Below, piece after piece: positions 25,198 to 32,827 of a stretch of DNA of 39,152 nt. The notes below the pieces were generated by a model. That model made no database searches and was not told where the DNA came from. It worked only from the letters and a program-made list of their open reading frames with translations. The position numbers were made by a program, and so were the translations under genes. How positions within the stretch are numbered: the stretch's first letter is position 1; every line of letters starts with the position of its first letter. The DNA comes from Paracoccaceae bacterium. Its GTDB lineage: Bacteria > Pseudomonadota > Alphaproteobacteria > Rhizobiales > Stappiaceae. Location of the stretch: assembly GCA_002709505.1 (NCBI GenBank), contig PARB01000018.1, positions 1 to 39,152 of the forward strand. Reading direction: 5' to 3'.

Positions 25198-26088
25198 TCC
25201 CGTCGTGGCCGCAGGGCCGGCCTTGCGCAGACGCTTGCGCTCGCGCATCAGGCTGTAGAGGCCGGTCGCGACCAGGATGGCGATGCCGGCAAGTGTCGCA
25301 AGATCGGGAATATCACCCCAGACCACATAGCCGATCAGGATCGCCCACAGGATGATGGAGTAGCGAAAAGGCGCGACCATCGAGATGTCGCCCATGCGCA
25401 TCGCGGAGATCAGACAGGTAAAGCCGACGAGAATGAAGCCGGCGGCGGTTGCCAGGAACAGCAGCTCCTTCGTCGTCGGCATCGGCCATGTCTCGGTCGT
25501 GGACAGCATAAGCCCCATCGCCGAGACCCCCAGCAACGTGGCGAAGGAAACACCGAGGGTTGGCACATTCGGCGGCAGGACGTTGGTCGAAAGGTCGCGC
25601 AGAACCATGAACATCACCCCGGCAAGCGCGACCAGCGCCCAGGCGTCGAAGCCGGCCATGCCGGGACGCACGATCAGCAAGACCCCGCAAAATCCGACAA
25701 TGATCGCCGTCCAGCGCCGCCAGCCGACCGGCGCACCGAGAAAGATCGCTGCTCCCGCGGTTACCAGCAGCGGCAAGGCCTGCAGGATGGCGGTCGCATT
25801 GGCGATCGGCAGGTGAAACAGCGCCGTCAGATAGAACATGGTCGCGACAACCTCGGCGAAGACGCGCACACCGACCCATTTGTTCAACAGCAGCGGAAAG
25901 CGGCGGATCGAGCCGTTGGCGACGCAGATCACCAGCAGGAAGGCGAGCGCGAAGACCCCGCGCAGGAACATGATCTGCCCGAGCGGCAGGTTCTCCGACA
26001 CGAGCTTGACGAAGCTGTCGTTGAAAATGAAGCCCATCATGGCGAGCATCATGATGGCGACGGCGCGCCCATTGTCCGGGGAGGTCAT
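25183..26088 (-). CDS. EamA/DMT-family transporter
   Basis: 301 residues from ATG 26088, with AAGG about six bases upstream. Ten membrane helices in two EamA repeats can be drawn (first about 10-140: MMLAMMGFIFNDSFVKLVSE, FLRGVFALAFLLVICV; second from about 150: ALVALAGVMFMVLRDLSTN, FRYSIILWAILIGYVVWGD). The end is basic (LMRERKRLRKAGPAA), cytosolic. It starts 46 bp after the DUF6352 stop, so may be the last gene of that transcript; it overlaps the LysR gene tail to tail. Probably a small-metabolite exporter; substrate unknown. Confidence 0.92.
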   Translation of the reverse strand: MTSPDNGRAVAIMMLAMMGFIFNDSFVKLVSENLPLGQIMFLRGVFALAFLLVICVANGSIRRFPLLLNKWVGVRVFAEVVATMFYLTALFHLPIANATAILQALPLLVTAGAAIFLGAPVGWRRWTAIIVGFCGVLLIVRPGMAGFDAWALVALAGVMFMVLRDLSTNVLPPNVPTLGVSFATLLGVSAMGLMLSTTETWPMPTTKELLFLATAAGFILVGFTCLISAMRMGDISMVAPFRYSIILWAILIGYVVWGDIPDLATLAGIAILVATGLYSLMRERKRLRKAGPAATTGLRGS

Positions 26089-26134
26089 GTCAAGCCTTGC
26101 AGGTTGCGCCGCATCCGAATGGTGCGGAGGAAAA

Positions 26135-27151
26135 TCAGTTTCGGCGGCGCACGGGGAGATTTGTCAAAAGGTTCTGCGGCTTCATGCGAATGATGCCGTC
26201 GCTCCCCACAGCCAGCCCGAGCCAGACGGGCTTGCCGCGCATGGACTCGATACTATCGCTGCGGTTGTCAAAGTCGAGCCGGAACAGCGCTGCGATGCGG
26301 CCCAGCTCGCTCTCGTCCACCGGCGTTCCCTCATAGAGCGCGTTCAGGAGGCGCGTCGCCTCTGAATCGAGCCCGATGTGCCAGGACCAGCGTTCGTCGC
26401 GGATCGACTGCTGCGGCTGGATCCGGACGCCCACGCCGTGGAAATGACCGATCCAGCTTTCCAGCACGCGCGCAAAGGCATCAAGCGCCGGTTCGGTGAA
26501 GCGGAAATCGATCGCCGTATCGAAGCGGTCGGAGCGCTCCCAGTAGATGTCCTTGTTGTCGTCCCCGAGCACATCGAGGGCAACGTCGCGCGTCGGCGTG
26601 CCCGCCTCGGCAAGCAAGGCGCCCAGTCCGCCAAGGCCGCCGGTCTTCGAATAGGTCTCGACGATCTCGGCATCGGCGAGCATCAGCTGACCGTCGGCGG
26701 TGGTTACCGACTGCTCGCGAAACAGAATTTCTCCAGCCCGCACCCGAAGCGGATCCGCCACCTTGCGCAGGATATTATGCGCGATCAGATGGACCATCTG
26801 GTCGATGAACACCGGCGGGATGGAGACCGTTGCCCCCTCGCCGAACAAGGCGGCATAGGAGGCCTCTATCGTGCCGTGGCGCGCCAGATGGTCGCGAAAC
26901 GCCAGAATGACGCGATAGTTGTCGGCTGCATCCAGATCCCTGATCGCCGCGATCTCCTCATCGGCGACGGCCCGGAACGGGTCGCTCATCAGCGCCTCGA
27001 ACAGGCGATGTTCCGCTTCGCAGGACTCCTCGACGGGATGGATCTCCGGGCGGGTGTAATAGGCGCGCAGGAAATCCGGTGTGACCGTGAGCCAGCCGTT
27101 TTTCTCCCGCTCCACAAGATGCATGCCGGAGGATTTCCAGAAGCTTGGCAT
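26135..27151 (-). CDS. DUF6352 family protein
   Basis: 338 residues. ATG 27151 overlaps the TGA of the upstream gene (TGATG), with GGAG seven bases before it. PSFWKSSGMHLVEREKNGWL, then TPDFLRAYYTRPEIHPVEESC, is the recognisable start of this family. The middle is helical with a DNKDIYWERSDRFDTAIDFR segment, and the end carries WLGLAVGSDGIIRMKPQNLL. No signal peptide or membrane helix, so cytosolic; a single Cys. Together with DUF6505, the ligase-like gene and DUF6494 it forms a conserved alphaproteobacterial cassette, here placed at the end of the formate dehydrogenase locus. Function unknown. Confidence 0.82.
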   Translation of the reverse strand: MPSFWKSSGMHLVEREKNGWLTVTPDFLRAYYTRPEIHPVEESCEAEHRLFEALMSDPFRAVADEEIAAIRDLDAADNYRVILAFRDHLARHGTIEASYAALFGEGATVSIPPVFIDQMVHLIAHNILRKVADPLRVRAGEILFREQSVTTADGQLMLADAEIVETYSKTGGLGGLGALLAEAGTPTRDVALDVLGDDNKDIYWERSDRFDTAIDFRFTEPALDAFARVLESWIGHFHGVGVRIQPQQSIRDERWSWHIGLDSEATRLLNALYEGTPVDESELGRIAALFRLDFDNRSDSIESMRGKPVWLGLAVGSDGIIRMKPQNLLTNLPVRRRN

Positions 27152-27636
27152 CACTCGTCTCCGCTCACGTCCCAGATCCGCGCGTGCGGCGCGTTCTCAG
27201 GCGGGGTCACCAGATGGAAGCGTTCGTTGATCGCCCCCTCGTCATCGATCTCGCGCTGGATCGCCAACAGCGAATTGATCTCCAGTTCCTCCGCCAGTTC
27301 CATGGTGTCGGCGATTTCGGCCTCCGCCACGCCATGCGCGGCCTCGGCGCTCGGCGCCCCGTGTTCGTCTACGAAATACTGGGCAAGACGCTCCACAAGC
27401 CGGGCGCGCTCGTCTTCGGAGATCTCGGCCGGCGTCGCCAGCGTGGACCAGCCGAAAGTTTCAAGCGACAGGAAGCCCGACACGAAGGCCTGGCGGATCT
27501 TTCCTTCCAGACCTTCCTGCGTGTAGGCGCGAAAGGCGAAGGTGCCCGGAATGACCCAGTCGCCCGGTTCCGCCGCTGCGGGAAACACATGGGCGTCCGA
27601 TGCATCGAGACGGATGGCTTTCAGGAATTTTGGCAT
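27151..27636 (-). CDS. DUF6505 family protein
   Basis: 161 residues from ATG 27636, two bases after the stop of the ligase-like gene; the ribosome site GGAGG lies in that gene's end. Acidic protein starting PKFLKAIRLDASDAHVFPAA, then GDWVIPGTFAF, GKIRQAFVSGFLSLETFGWS and a helical acidic stretch (EIADTMELAEELE). No Cys, membrane helix or signal. One-base overlap with DUF6352 downstream. Family assigned from memory of the conserved cassette; biochemical role unknown, probably a partner of the ligase-like protein or DUF6352. Confidence 0.8.
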   Translation of the reverse strand: MPKFLKAIRLDASDAHVFPAAAEPGDWVIPGTFAFRAYTQEGLEGKIRQAFVSGFLSLETFGWSTLATPAEISEDERARLVERLAQYFVDEHGAPSAEAAHGVAEAEIADTMELAEELEINSLLAIQREIDDEGAINERFHLVTPPENAPHARIWDVSGDE

Positions 27637-27638
27637 GA

Positions 27639-28406
27639 TCAGGCCTCCGAGGCCTCGAGAGAGTGGGACGTGAGATGCTCGTTCAGCTTCAGCGACACGG
27701 TGTCGCTGCCGTCCGCGGCATTACGTTTGAGGAGCAGGTTGCCGCCCTCGTCCAGTCCGAGAAAGGTGCCTTCGATCAGGCCGTCGGCCGTCTTGACGGC
27801 ATGCGGACCGCGATAGCCCTCGGCGCGGAAGAGCCAGTTTTCCAGAACCGGCGCAAAGCCGTCGACATCCCAGGAGTGGATCCAGGTCAGGAGGTGGCGC
27901 GACAGGGATTCAATCACCTGTGTCCGGTCGAGATCGACCGCCCCCTCGTCGATCAGGCTGGTGCGGTCGGGCGTTTCACCGGGCTCCAGCGGACCGTCGA
28001 GCGGCGCCAGCCGGAAGTCGAGCGCAACCACGAGCCAGAGCGGCGCGCCGTCCTCATCCAGCTCGTCGCTTGTCGCCAGGCGCACATGTCCCACGGTCGC
28101 GCCATTGACCTTGAACACATCCGGCCAGAGAAAGGTCAGCGCCGTCTCCGGCGGCGTGATGGCGCCAAGCGCGTCATTTGCCGCCACCATGGCGAGGAAG
28201 AGCATCTCGACCGCCCGGTCGGGAACGACCTCCGGTTCGAGAACCAGCGCCAGCGCAACGACGTCCGTGCGTCTGGACCAGACGAGATCGCCGGCGGAAA
28301 ACCGCCCTGCTCGCGCCTCCGCGCAGGCGGTTTCGAAGACGTCTGCGCTCGCAGGTACGGGATGGCCCGTCAGCAGGGGCGGAAACGTCGGGTCGGGCGT
28401 CAACAC
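27639..28406 (-). CDS. biotin/lipoate protein ligase-like protein (DUF4444 C-terminus), catalytic residues apparently lost
   Basis: 255 residues from GTG 28406, with GGAG/AGGGG just upstream. The fold of a biotin/lipoate ligase can be traced: LVWSRRTDVVALALVLEPEV stands where GRGRxGR-W...L-L-P is expected, and LTFLWPDVFKVNGATVGHVR where KWPND...KLAG is. The glycine-rich biotin loop is absent, the Lys of KWPND is Leu and the catalytic Lys of KLAG is Thr. The C-terminal part GTFLGLDEGGNLLLKR is the DUF4444/BPL_C-like domain. I infer a ligand-binding or scaffolding role, not a working ligase. It is closely coupled to DUF6505 and DUF6352. Confidence 0.83.
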   Translation of the reverse strand: MLTPDPTFPPLLTGHPVPASADVFETACAEARAGRFSAGDLVWSRRTDVVALALVLEPEVVPDRAVEMLFLAMVAANDALGAITPPETALTFLWPDVFKVNGATVGHVRLATSDELDEDGAPLWLVVALDFRLAPLDGPLEPGETPDRTSLIDEGAVDLDRTQVIESLSRHLLTWIHSWDVDGFAPVLENWLFRAEGYRGPHAVKTADGLIEGTFLGLDEGGNLLLKRNAADGSDTVSLKLNEHLTSHSLEASEA

Positions 28407-28510
28407 GGCCCCTCTCCTTCACAGATTGAATCACATCGTTCAAGCGCTGCCTGAAAGGCCGAAAGCGCCGGATCGAGAGTCCCGCCAAGGGATTGGCGAC
28501 ACGCACTCAT
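28400..28510 (-). CDS. putative 36-residue ORF overlapping the ligase-like start
   Basis: ATG 28510 to TGA 28400, overlapping the GTG start of the ligase-like gene by seven bases. It begins MSACRQSLGGTLDPALSAFQ and continues as an amphipathic helix (AALERCDSICEGEGPC), with four Cys. Its ribosome site is poor (CAGAAG). It lies 22 bp after the DUF6494 stop. It may be a real small gene, a leader peptide, or chance. Confidence 0.25.
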   Translation of the reverse strand: MSACRQSLGGTLDPALSAFQAALERCDSICEGEGPC

Positions 28511-28532
28511 CTTCTGAATCAACCGCAAGCGC

Positions 28533-28730
28533 TCAGCCGTCGCCCAGATCGATCTCGCCGGTCACGACATGCTCGAACGACTGTCCGTCGATGGTCAGGA
28601 CCACACGCGCAGGCAAGGTGCCGCTGGTCAGACCGGCATCGCGGACATGCGCCTCAAGCGCCTGCTGCGAGGTCACGCCGACCTGCTTCAGGAACTTGCG
28701 CATGGACATGTTGAAGGTGTCGTTGTCCAT
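28533..28730 (-). CDS. DUF6494 family small protein
   Basis: 65 residues from ATG 28730, with AAGGA upstream; the frame extends to 28793 but without family similarity. MDNDTFNMSMRKFLKQVGVT then SQQALEAHVRDAGL and PARVVLTIDGQSFEHVVTGE, ending EIDLGDG: a short helical head with a beta-strand tail, the DUF6494 layout. No Cys, signal or membrane helix. It follows the protease gene by 105 bp and precedes the ligase-like gene by 126 bp. Function unknown; regularly part of the DUF6352/DUF6505 cassette. Confidence 0.83.
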   Translation of the reverse strand: MDNDTFNMSMRKFLKQVGVTSQQALEAHVRDAGLTSGTLPARVVLTIDGQSFEHVVTGEIDLGDG

Positions 28731-28835
28731 CTCGTCTCTTCCTTGTGTGACGGGTTTCACGCGAGAGCCTGTCGCCTTCGCAAAATGATTCAACCCGTTG
28801 TCAGTCAGATTCCGTTTTTCGCTTCAAGTCTTTGA

Positions 28836-29849
28836 TCAGTCGTCCAAATCGAGTTCGAGATCAAGCTCGGCGCCATCACGGCGCAGCGTCACTTGTCCTC
28901 GCGCGTCGGCGCGTTCCATCCGCCCGCGCAAGGCCGCCACGGTGCGCACCGGCCAACCGTCGAACGCCAGCAGCACGTCGCCGACCCGCAGCCCCGCGCG
29001 CGCCGCAGGACCATCAGCGACCACATCGACGATCGCCAGCCCGGGACGCTCCGGGCCCAAAGGGGTAGCACGCAGGCGCGCGCCAAGCGACCTGCGCGCT
29101 GAGTTCCCGTCGCGCGCCGCCGCCACCACCCGCTGCACGAGGGGCGCCGACACCGCGAAGTTCACGCCGATATCGCCGTCACTCGCTTTCGTGTAGATCG
29201 CCGACAACAGGCCGACAAGGCGTCCTTGCATATCGACAAGCGCCCCGCCGCTGGCGCCGGGATTGACCGCCGCGTCGGTTTGCACAAAGTCCTCAATTGC
29301 ATTGAAGCCGATCCCGCCGCGCCCCTGTGCCGAAACCACGCCGCAACTGATCGAGACACCGAGGCCGAAGGCATTGCCGATGGCGCAGACGGGCATTCCG
29401 GCAACGGGATCGCGTGGGGCGAGGGCAAGTCCCTCTCCCGCCATCGCATCCGGCACGGCGGCGCGCAGGACCGCAAGATCGGTTTCCGGGTCACGATGGA
29501 GGATTTCCACGGGAAGGATGCGTCCGTCCTCAAGCCGGATCCGCGCCGCGGTGGCGCGGCCAAGCACGTGATCGGCGGTCAGCAACAGGCCATCGGGCGA
29601 CAGGCGAACGGCGGAGCCCTCCGGCTCCTGCGTATTCACCGCGCCGGCCGGCCAGTCGGGCAGGAGGGCGACGACCTGGCGACGCGCGGCCGAAAGGCTC
29701 TCAAGTGCTGCGGATGACGGGACACCCCCGATCGACACTGCCGCAGCCTGATCGGCCAGACCGGGAGAGGTGCTCACGCCGAGGGCAATCACGACGCCGA
29801 GACCGACCGCCCTCGCCCGGCTGATCAGATCGGGCAAGGGTGTGATCAA
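28836..29849 (-). CDS. trypsin-like serine protease with PDZ domain (S1C, Deg-like), exported
   Basis: 337 residues if it starts at TTG 29849, which overlaps the TGA of the upstream 50-residue gene (TTGA); a TTG four codons later is possible too, and the frame continues upstream to 30035 without sense. A signal peptide (AVGLGVVIALGVSTSPGLA) ends near residue 33. The protease domain keeps the whole triad: His in LLTADHVLG, Asp in DPETDLAVL, Ser in NPGASGGALVD. One C-terminal PDZ domain follows (LAIVDVVADGPAARAGLRVGDVLLAFDG). Shorter than DegP/DegQ (one PDZ, no long Q-linker). Its place in the formate dehydrogenase run suggests quality control or processing of exported subunits; inference. Confidence 0.88.
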   Translation of the reverse strand: MITPLPDLISRARAVGLGVVIALGVSTSPGLADQAAAVSIGGVPSSAALESLSAARRQVVALLPDWPAGAVNTQEPEGSAVRLSPDGLLLTADHVLGRATAARIRLEDGRILPVEILHRDPETDLAVLRAAVPDAMAGEGLALAPRDPVAGMPVCAIGNAFGLGVSISCGVVSAQGRGGIGFNAIEDFVQTDAAVNPGASGGALVDMQGRLVGLLSAIYTKASDGDIGVNFAVSAPLVQRVVAAARDGNSARRSLGARLRATPLGPERPGLAIVDVVADGPAARAGLRVGDVLLAFDGWPVRTVAALRGRMERADARGQVTLRRDGAELDLELDLDD

Positions 29850-29998
29850 TCCCCGTCGCCGGACGACAGGCGCACCGCGCCGGGCGTGTTCGTCGAATAA
29901 ACGGCGCTGGCGGAATAATCGAGACCATGCGTCAGAAACGCCCAGGCTCCGGTTCCAATCACCGCGACTGCAATGATCGCTGCTACGAACGCCTTCAT
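29846..29998 (-). CDS. 50-residue single-pass membrane protein, unknown
   Basis: ATG 29998 overlaps the TGA of the WD40-cytochrome gene (ATGA), and its own TGA overlaps the TTG start of the protease gene. AAGGA lies nine bases upstream. It starts MKAFVAAIIAVAVIGTGAWA, one membrane helix or uncleaved signal anchor, followed by a short Ser/Thr-rich tail (YSASAVYSTNTPGAVRLSS). No Cys. The double overlap is the best evidence that it is translated. It could anchor or modulate the cytochrome or the protease. I do not know the family. Confidence 0.75.
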   Translation of the reverse strand: MKAFVAAIIAVAVIGTGAWAFLTHGLDYSASAVYSTNTPGAVRLSSGDGD

Positions 29999-31365
29999 TT
30001 CCCGTCTTCCTTCTTGATCTGCGCGGGCGCCGCACCGGGCGCCGTCGCCTGTTTCAGAAACCGTACCAGCGCATTGCGTTCCTCGACGCTCTTCAGTCGC
30101 TGGATCGGCATTTTCGTCCCCGGCGTGACGACATCCGGGCCGTGATCGAACAGGTCGGAGATCGTCTTTTCGGTCCAGGTGAAGTCCGCGTCCAGAAGCG
30201 CCTGCGAGTAGGGATATCCCGGCAGGCTCCCCACCTTGCGCCCGAAGACGCCGTAAAGCGTCGGCCCGGCCCGATTGCCGTCATCCGGCGTCAGCGTATG
30301 GCAGACCGAGCACTTGCGGGCGAACTGCAGCGCGCCGGGGTCTTCCGTATCCGCCACCTGGAAGCGGCGCGGGAAGGAACTGCCCACCGGTTCGAACGGC
30401 TTGCGCGGTGCGATCTGCCACGCATTCACATGGTCGTCGAGCCCTGCGTAGAAGGCGATCGCCCTGTCGCTTGTCAGCGCCAGGCCCCAGACGGGGCCAT
30501 AGGGATTCTCGTAGCGTTCGAGAAGCTCCCAGGCCCTTGCGTCATAGACGCGGATCTGTCCGTCGCCCCCGCCACTTGCGAGCAGACCGCCGTCCCGGTC
30601 CTGCGCGAGGGCCAGCACCGGCCTGTCATGGCTTGCAAGCTGCTTGGCGACCTCTCCGCTTGCGATATCGACCACCGCGACCGTTCCGTCCGTTGCACCG
30701 AAGGCGATCTTGTCGCCACCCTCCAGAAGACGGAGGACGTTGATGCCCCAGCCGTGAACATGAACCTCCCGGAGCAGCGCACCGTCGCGGCGAACGAAGG
30801 ATCGAATGACCCCGTCCGACGATCCGGTGAAAACCGTTTCCTCGTCGGGGGAAAACGCCACCGCATTGACGTTGTTGCGATGGCCGGTCAGCCGCCCCGC
30901 GGGGACGAGTGCCTCATCGCGAACCTCGAAAAGATGTGCGCTTCGGTCCCAGGAGGCGACCGCGACATGGCGACCGGACGCCGACACCGCGAGCGACAGC
31001 ATCTTGTCGTCGCCGGTATCGACACGCGAGAGAACCGACCCGTCGGCAAGGTTCCACAGCAGCACCGCTCCGTCGTCGCCGACCGATACGGCCTTGGTGC
31101 CGTCGGCCAGGAATCTTGCGTCATTTGCCGCCGCATCATGGCCGATCAGCCGCTTAACCAGCCGGGCCTCGCCATCGGACAGGTCCCAGAGGATCACGGA
31201 GTAATCGAACGAGGTGGTCAAGGCCCTGCGCTCGTCGGCCGAAAGCACCACGGATTTCACCGGTCCGCCGTGACCGCTCATCCGCTCCGGCCAACCGGAG
31301 GCCGTCGCCGCACCGGTGAGCGCGGCGACGATCAGGGCGGCACATCCCACGAGATGCCGCAACAC
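29995..31365 (-). CDS. WD40-repeat protein fused to C-terminal cytochrome c, exported
   Basis: 456 residues from GTG 31365, five bases after the FdhG stop. A signal peptide (LVGCAALIVAALTGAATA) precedes about six to seven WD40-type blades (for example MSGHGGPVKSVVLSADERRA, TGHRNNVNAVAFSPDEETVF, FGATDGTVAVVDIASGE, ASGGGDGQIRVYDAR). The C-terminus (350-456) is a class I cytochrome c: Cys352, Cys355, His356 in RKCSVCHTLTPDD, GPTLYGVFGRKVGSLPGY, and likely axial Met419 in PGTKMPIQ. It is placed right after the cytochrome b subunit, so it may take electrons from formate dehydrogenase, or use the propeller to dock a partner. The haem layout GRKVGSLPGY resembles mitochondrial-type cytochrome c. Confidence 0.9.
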   Translation of the reverse strand: MLRHLVGCAALIVAALTGAATASGWPERMSGHGGPVKSVVLSADERRALTTSFDYSVILWDLSDGEARLVKRLIGHDAAANDARFLADGTKAVSVGDDGAVLLWNLADGSVLSRVDTGDDKMLSLAVSASGRHVAVASWDRSAHLFEVRDEALVPAGRLTGHRNNVNAVAFSPDEETVFTGSSDGVIRSFVRRDGALLREVHVHGWGINVLRLLEGGDKIAFGATDGTVAVVDIASGEVAKQLASHDRPVLALAQDRDGGLLASGGGDGQIRVYDARAWELLERYENPYGPVWGLALTSDRAIAFYAGLDDHVNAWQIAPRKPFEPVGSSFPRRFQVADTEDPGALQFARKCSVCHTLTPDDGNRAGPTLYGVFGRKVGSLPGYPYSQALLDADFTWTEKTISDLFDHGPDVVTPGTKMPIQRLKSVEERNALVRFLKQATAPGAAPAQIKKEDGK

Positions 31366-31370
31366 GGAGC

Positions 31371-32537
31371 CTACTCGGCAGGCTGGGGCGTCGGAGCGGC
31401 GGTCGACTTGCCCGCCTCGCCCTGACGCGCAAGCACTTCCTCCACCCAGAGGGAATGGTGCTCCTTGGCCCAGTTGAGGTCGCCCTCACCCGACCCCATC
31501 GCATCGAACGCGCCTTCCATGCCGATCGAGCCGATGTAGATATGGGCGATGATCACACAGACCAGGAAGACACTCATGATCGAATGCCACAGCGTCGCGA
31601 GCTGCTGTTCCTGAAGCACGGACAAGGCGGTGGGCAGGCTGGTCCCGAAGATGGAATTGACCGCCTCGAAAGTCCCGCCGAAGAAATGCGTCGTGTAGGG
31701 GAACAGAAGCGACCAACCCGACACCGACACCGACAGACCGCCAAGGATCGTCAGCCAGAAGATCATTTTCTGGCCGGCGTTGAACTTCTTCGCGGGCGGA
31801 TGGAGGTGCTTGGAGAACAGGCCGCCGGCCTGCAGGATCCACTTGATGTCGGTGCGATCTGGCAGATTGTGCTTCACCCACATCACGAAGATCATCGCCA
31901 GCCCCGCCATGAAGGCGAAGGCGAGATAATTGTGCAGGTACTTTCCGACCATCGTCAGCCAGGCGAAGGCCTCCGCGCCGATGACCGGCAGCAGCACGTA
32001 TCGGCCGTACATCACGTTGAGGCCGGTCAGTGCCAGAATGATGAAGGAAGACGCCAGCATCCAGTGACCGAAACGCTCAACGCCGGCAAAGCGGGTGATC
32101 GTCTTGTCGCTGCGCCCGTGTTCGATCTTGATCCGCCCGCGAATGGCGAAGAACAGGCACAAGACCACGATGATCGCAAGCAGCGCCCAGCTGGCGTAAA
32201 GGGCGATGGGACCATTGCGCAGCGAGCGCCAAAGTTCGCCTTCCGACTGAACCAGAGTGGCGGATTTCTGGTCCGGGATCGACACATTGCCGGCCTCGCC
32301 CTGACGCACCGCCCGCCAGAAATCCGTGTCCGACGTTCCGCCAAGCGTATTGCCGGGAACGAGGCCATCGACCGGAGATTCGCTTGCAACCTCGGGCGCG
32401 GTGCCCTGCTGCGCCAGCGCCGGCGTATCAGCCGCAAGGACGATTGCGGCGAAAACCGCCAGTGCAATGCCGCCGGCCCTCGCGGCACGCGCCAGGGTGC
32501 CAAGCCTCATGAAAAGTCCATTCGCGATCATGACCAT
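31371..32537 (-). CDS. fdhG: formate dehydrogenase gamma subunit, cytochrome b556
   Basis: 388 residues from ATG 32537, with GGAG ten bases upstream. An N-terminal signal peptide (ALAVFAAIVLAADTPALAQQ) and a periplasmic stretch of about 70 residues precede the four-helix cytochrome b, so it is longer than E. coli FdnI (217). Haem-side His appear in VERFGHWMLASSFIILALTG, GKYLHNYLAFAFMAG, LWHSIMSVFLVCVIIAHIYIG. SIGMEGAFDAMGSGEGDLNW then AKEHHSLWVEE is the family end motif. It passes electrons from FdhB to quinone at the membrane. The lipoprotein gene ends 92 bp upstream and the WD40-cytochrome follows directly. Confidence 0.93.
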   Translation of the reverse strand: MVMIANGLFMRLGTLARAARAGGIALAVFAAIVLAADTPALAQQGTAPEVASESPVDGLVPGNTLGGTSDTDFWRAVRQGEAGNVSIPDQKSATLVQSEGELWRSLRNGPIALYASWALLAIIVVLCLFFAIRGRIKIEHGRSDKTITRFAGVERFGHWMLASSFIILALTGLNVMYGRYVLLPVIGAEAFAWLTMVGKYLHNYLAFAFMAGLAMIFVMWVKHNLPDRTDIKWILQAGGLFSKHLHPPAKKFNAGQKMIFWLTILGGLSVSVSGWSLLFPYTTHFFGGTFEAVNSIFGTSLPTALSVLQEQQLATLWHSIMSVFLVCVIIAHIYIGSIGMEGAFDAMGSGEGDLNWAKEHHSLWVEEVLARQGEAGKSTAAPTPQPAE

Positions 32538-32629
32538 CGTTCACTCTCCCGCCGACATGACGCCGGGCTCCCTCGAATTCGTCTGCTGTGCGGACCCGGT
32601 CCGCACTCCGCCCCTCGCCGCGGCCTCGC

Positions 32630-32827
32630 TCAAAAGCGCTGACGATCGCCGCGCTGCTGCAGGGCGCGGCGGTCGGCTTCGGTCAGTTCCTCATCCGGCG
32701 CTCCCTGATAGACGCCCTTTTCGACGATCAGCGGCCGGTTCTGTTCATCTTCCCGACAGCCGGACAGCGCAGAGAGCGCAAGCACCGACAAAGCGACAAC
32801 CGCCAACGTCCGATTTCCCGATCCCAC
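32630..32827 (-). CDS. 65-residue lipoprotein of the formate dehydrogenase locus
   Basis: Starts at GTG 32827 with GGAG seven bases upstream; the frame reaches 32944 but the extra residues look random. Signal peptide and lipobox: LAVVALSVLALSALSGC, Cys24. The mature 42 residues (REDEQNRPLIVEKGVYQGAP, then DEELTEADRRALQQRGDRQ) are charged and helical. It has no domain I recognise. It is the first gene after the FdhB terminator and 92 bp before fdhG, so it is probably part of the fdhG transcript. Similar short lipoproteins are found in this position in related alphaproteobacterial clusters as far as I recall. Confidence 0.78.
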   Translation of the reverse strand: MGSGNRTLAVVALSVLALSALSGCREDEQNRPLIVEKGVYQGAPDEELTEADRRALQQRGDRQRF

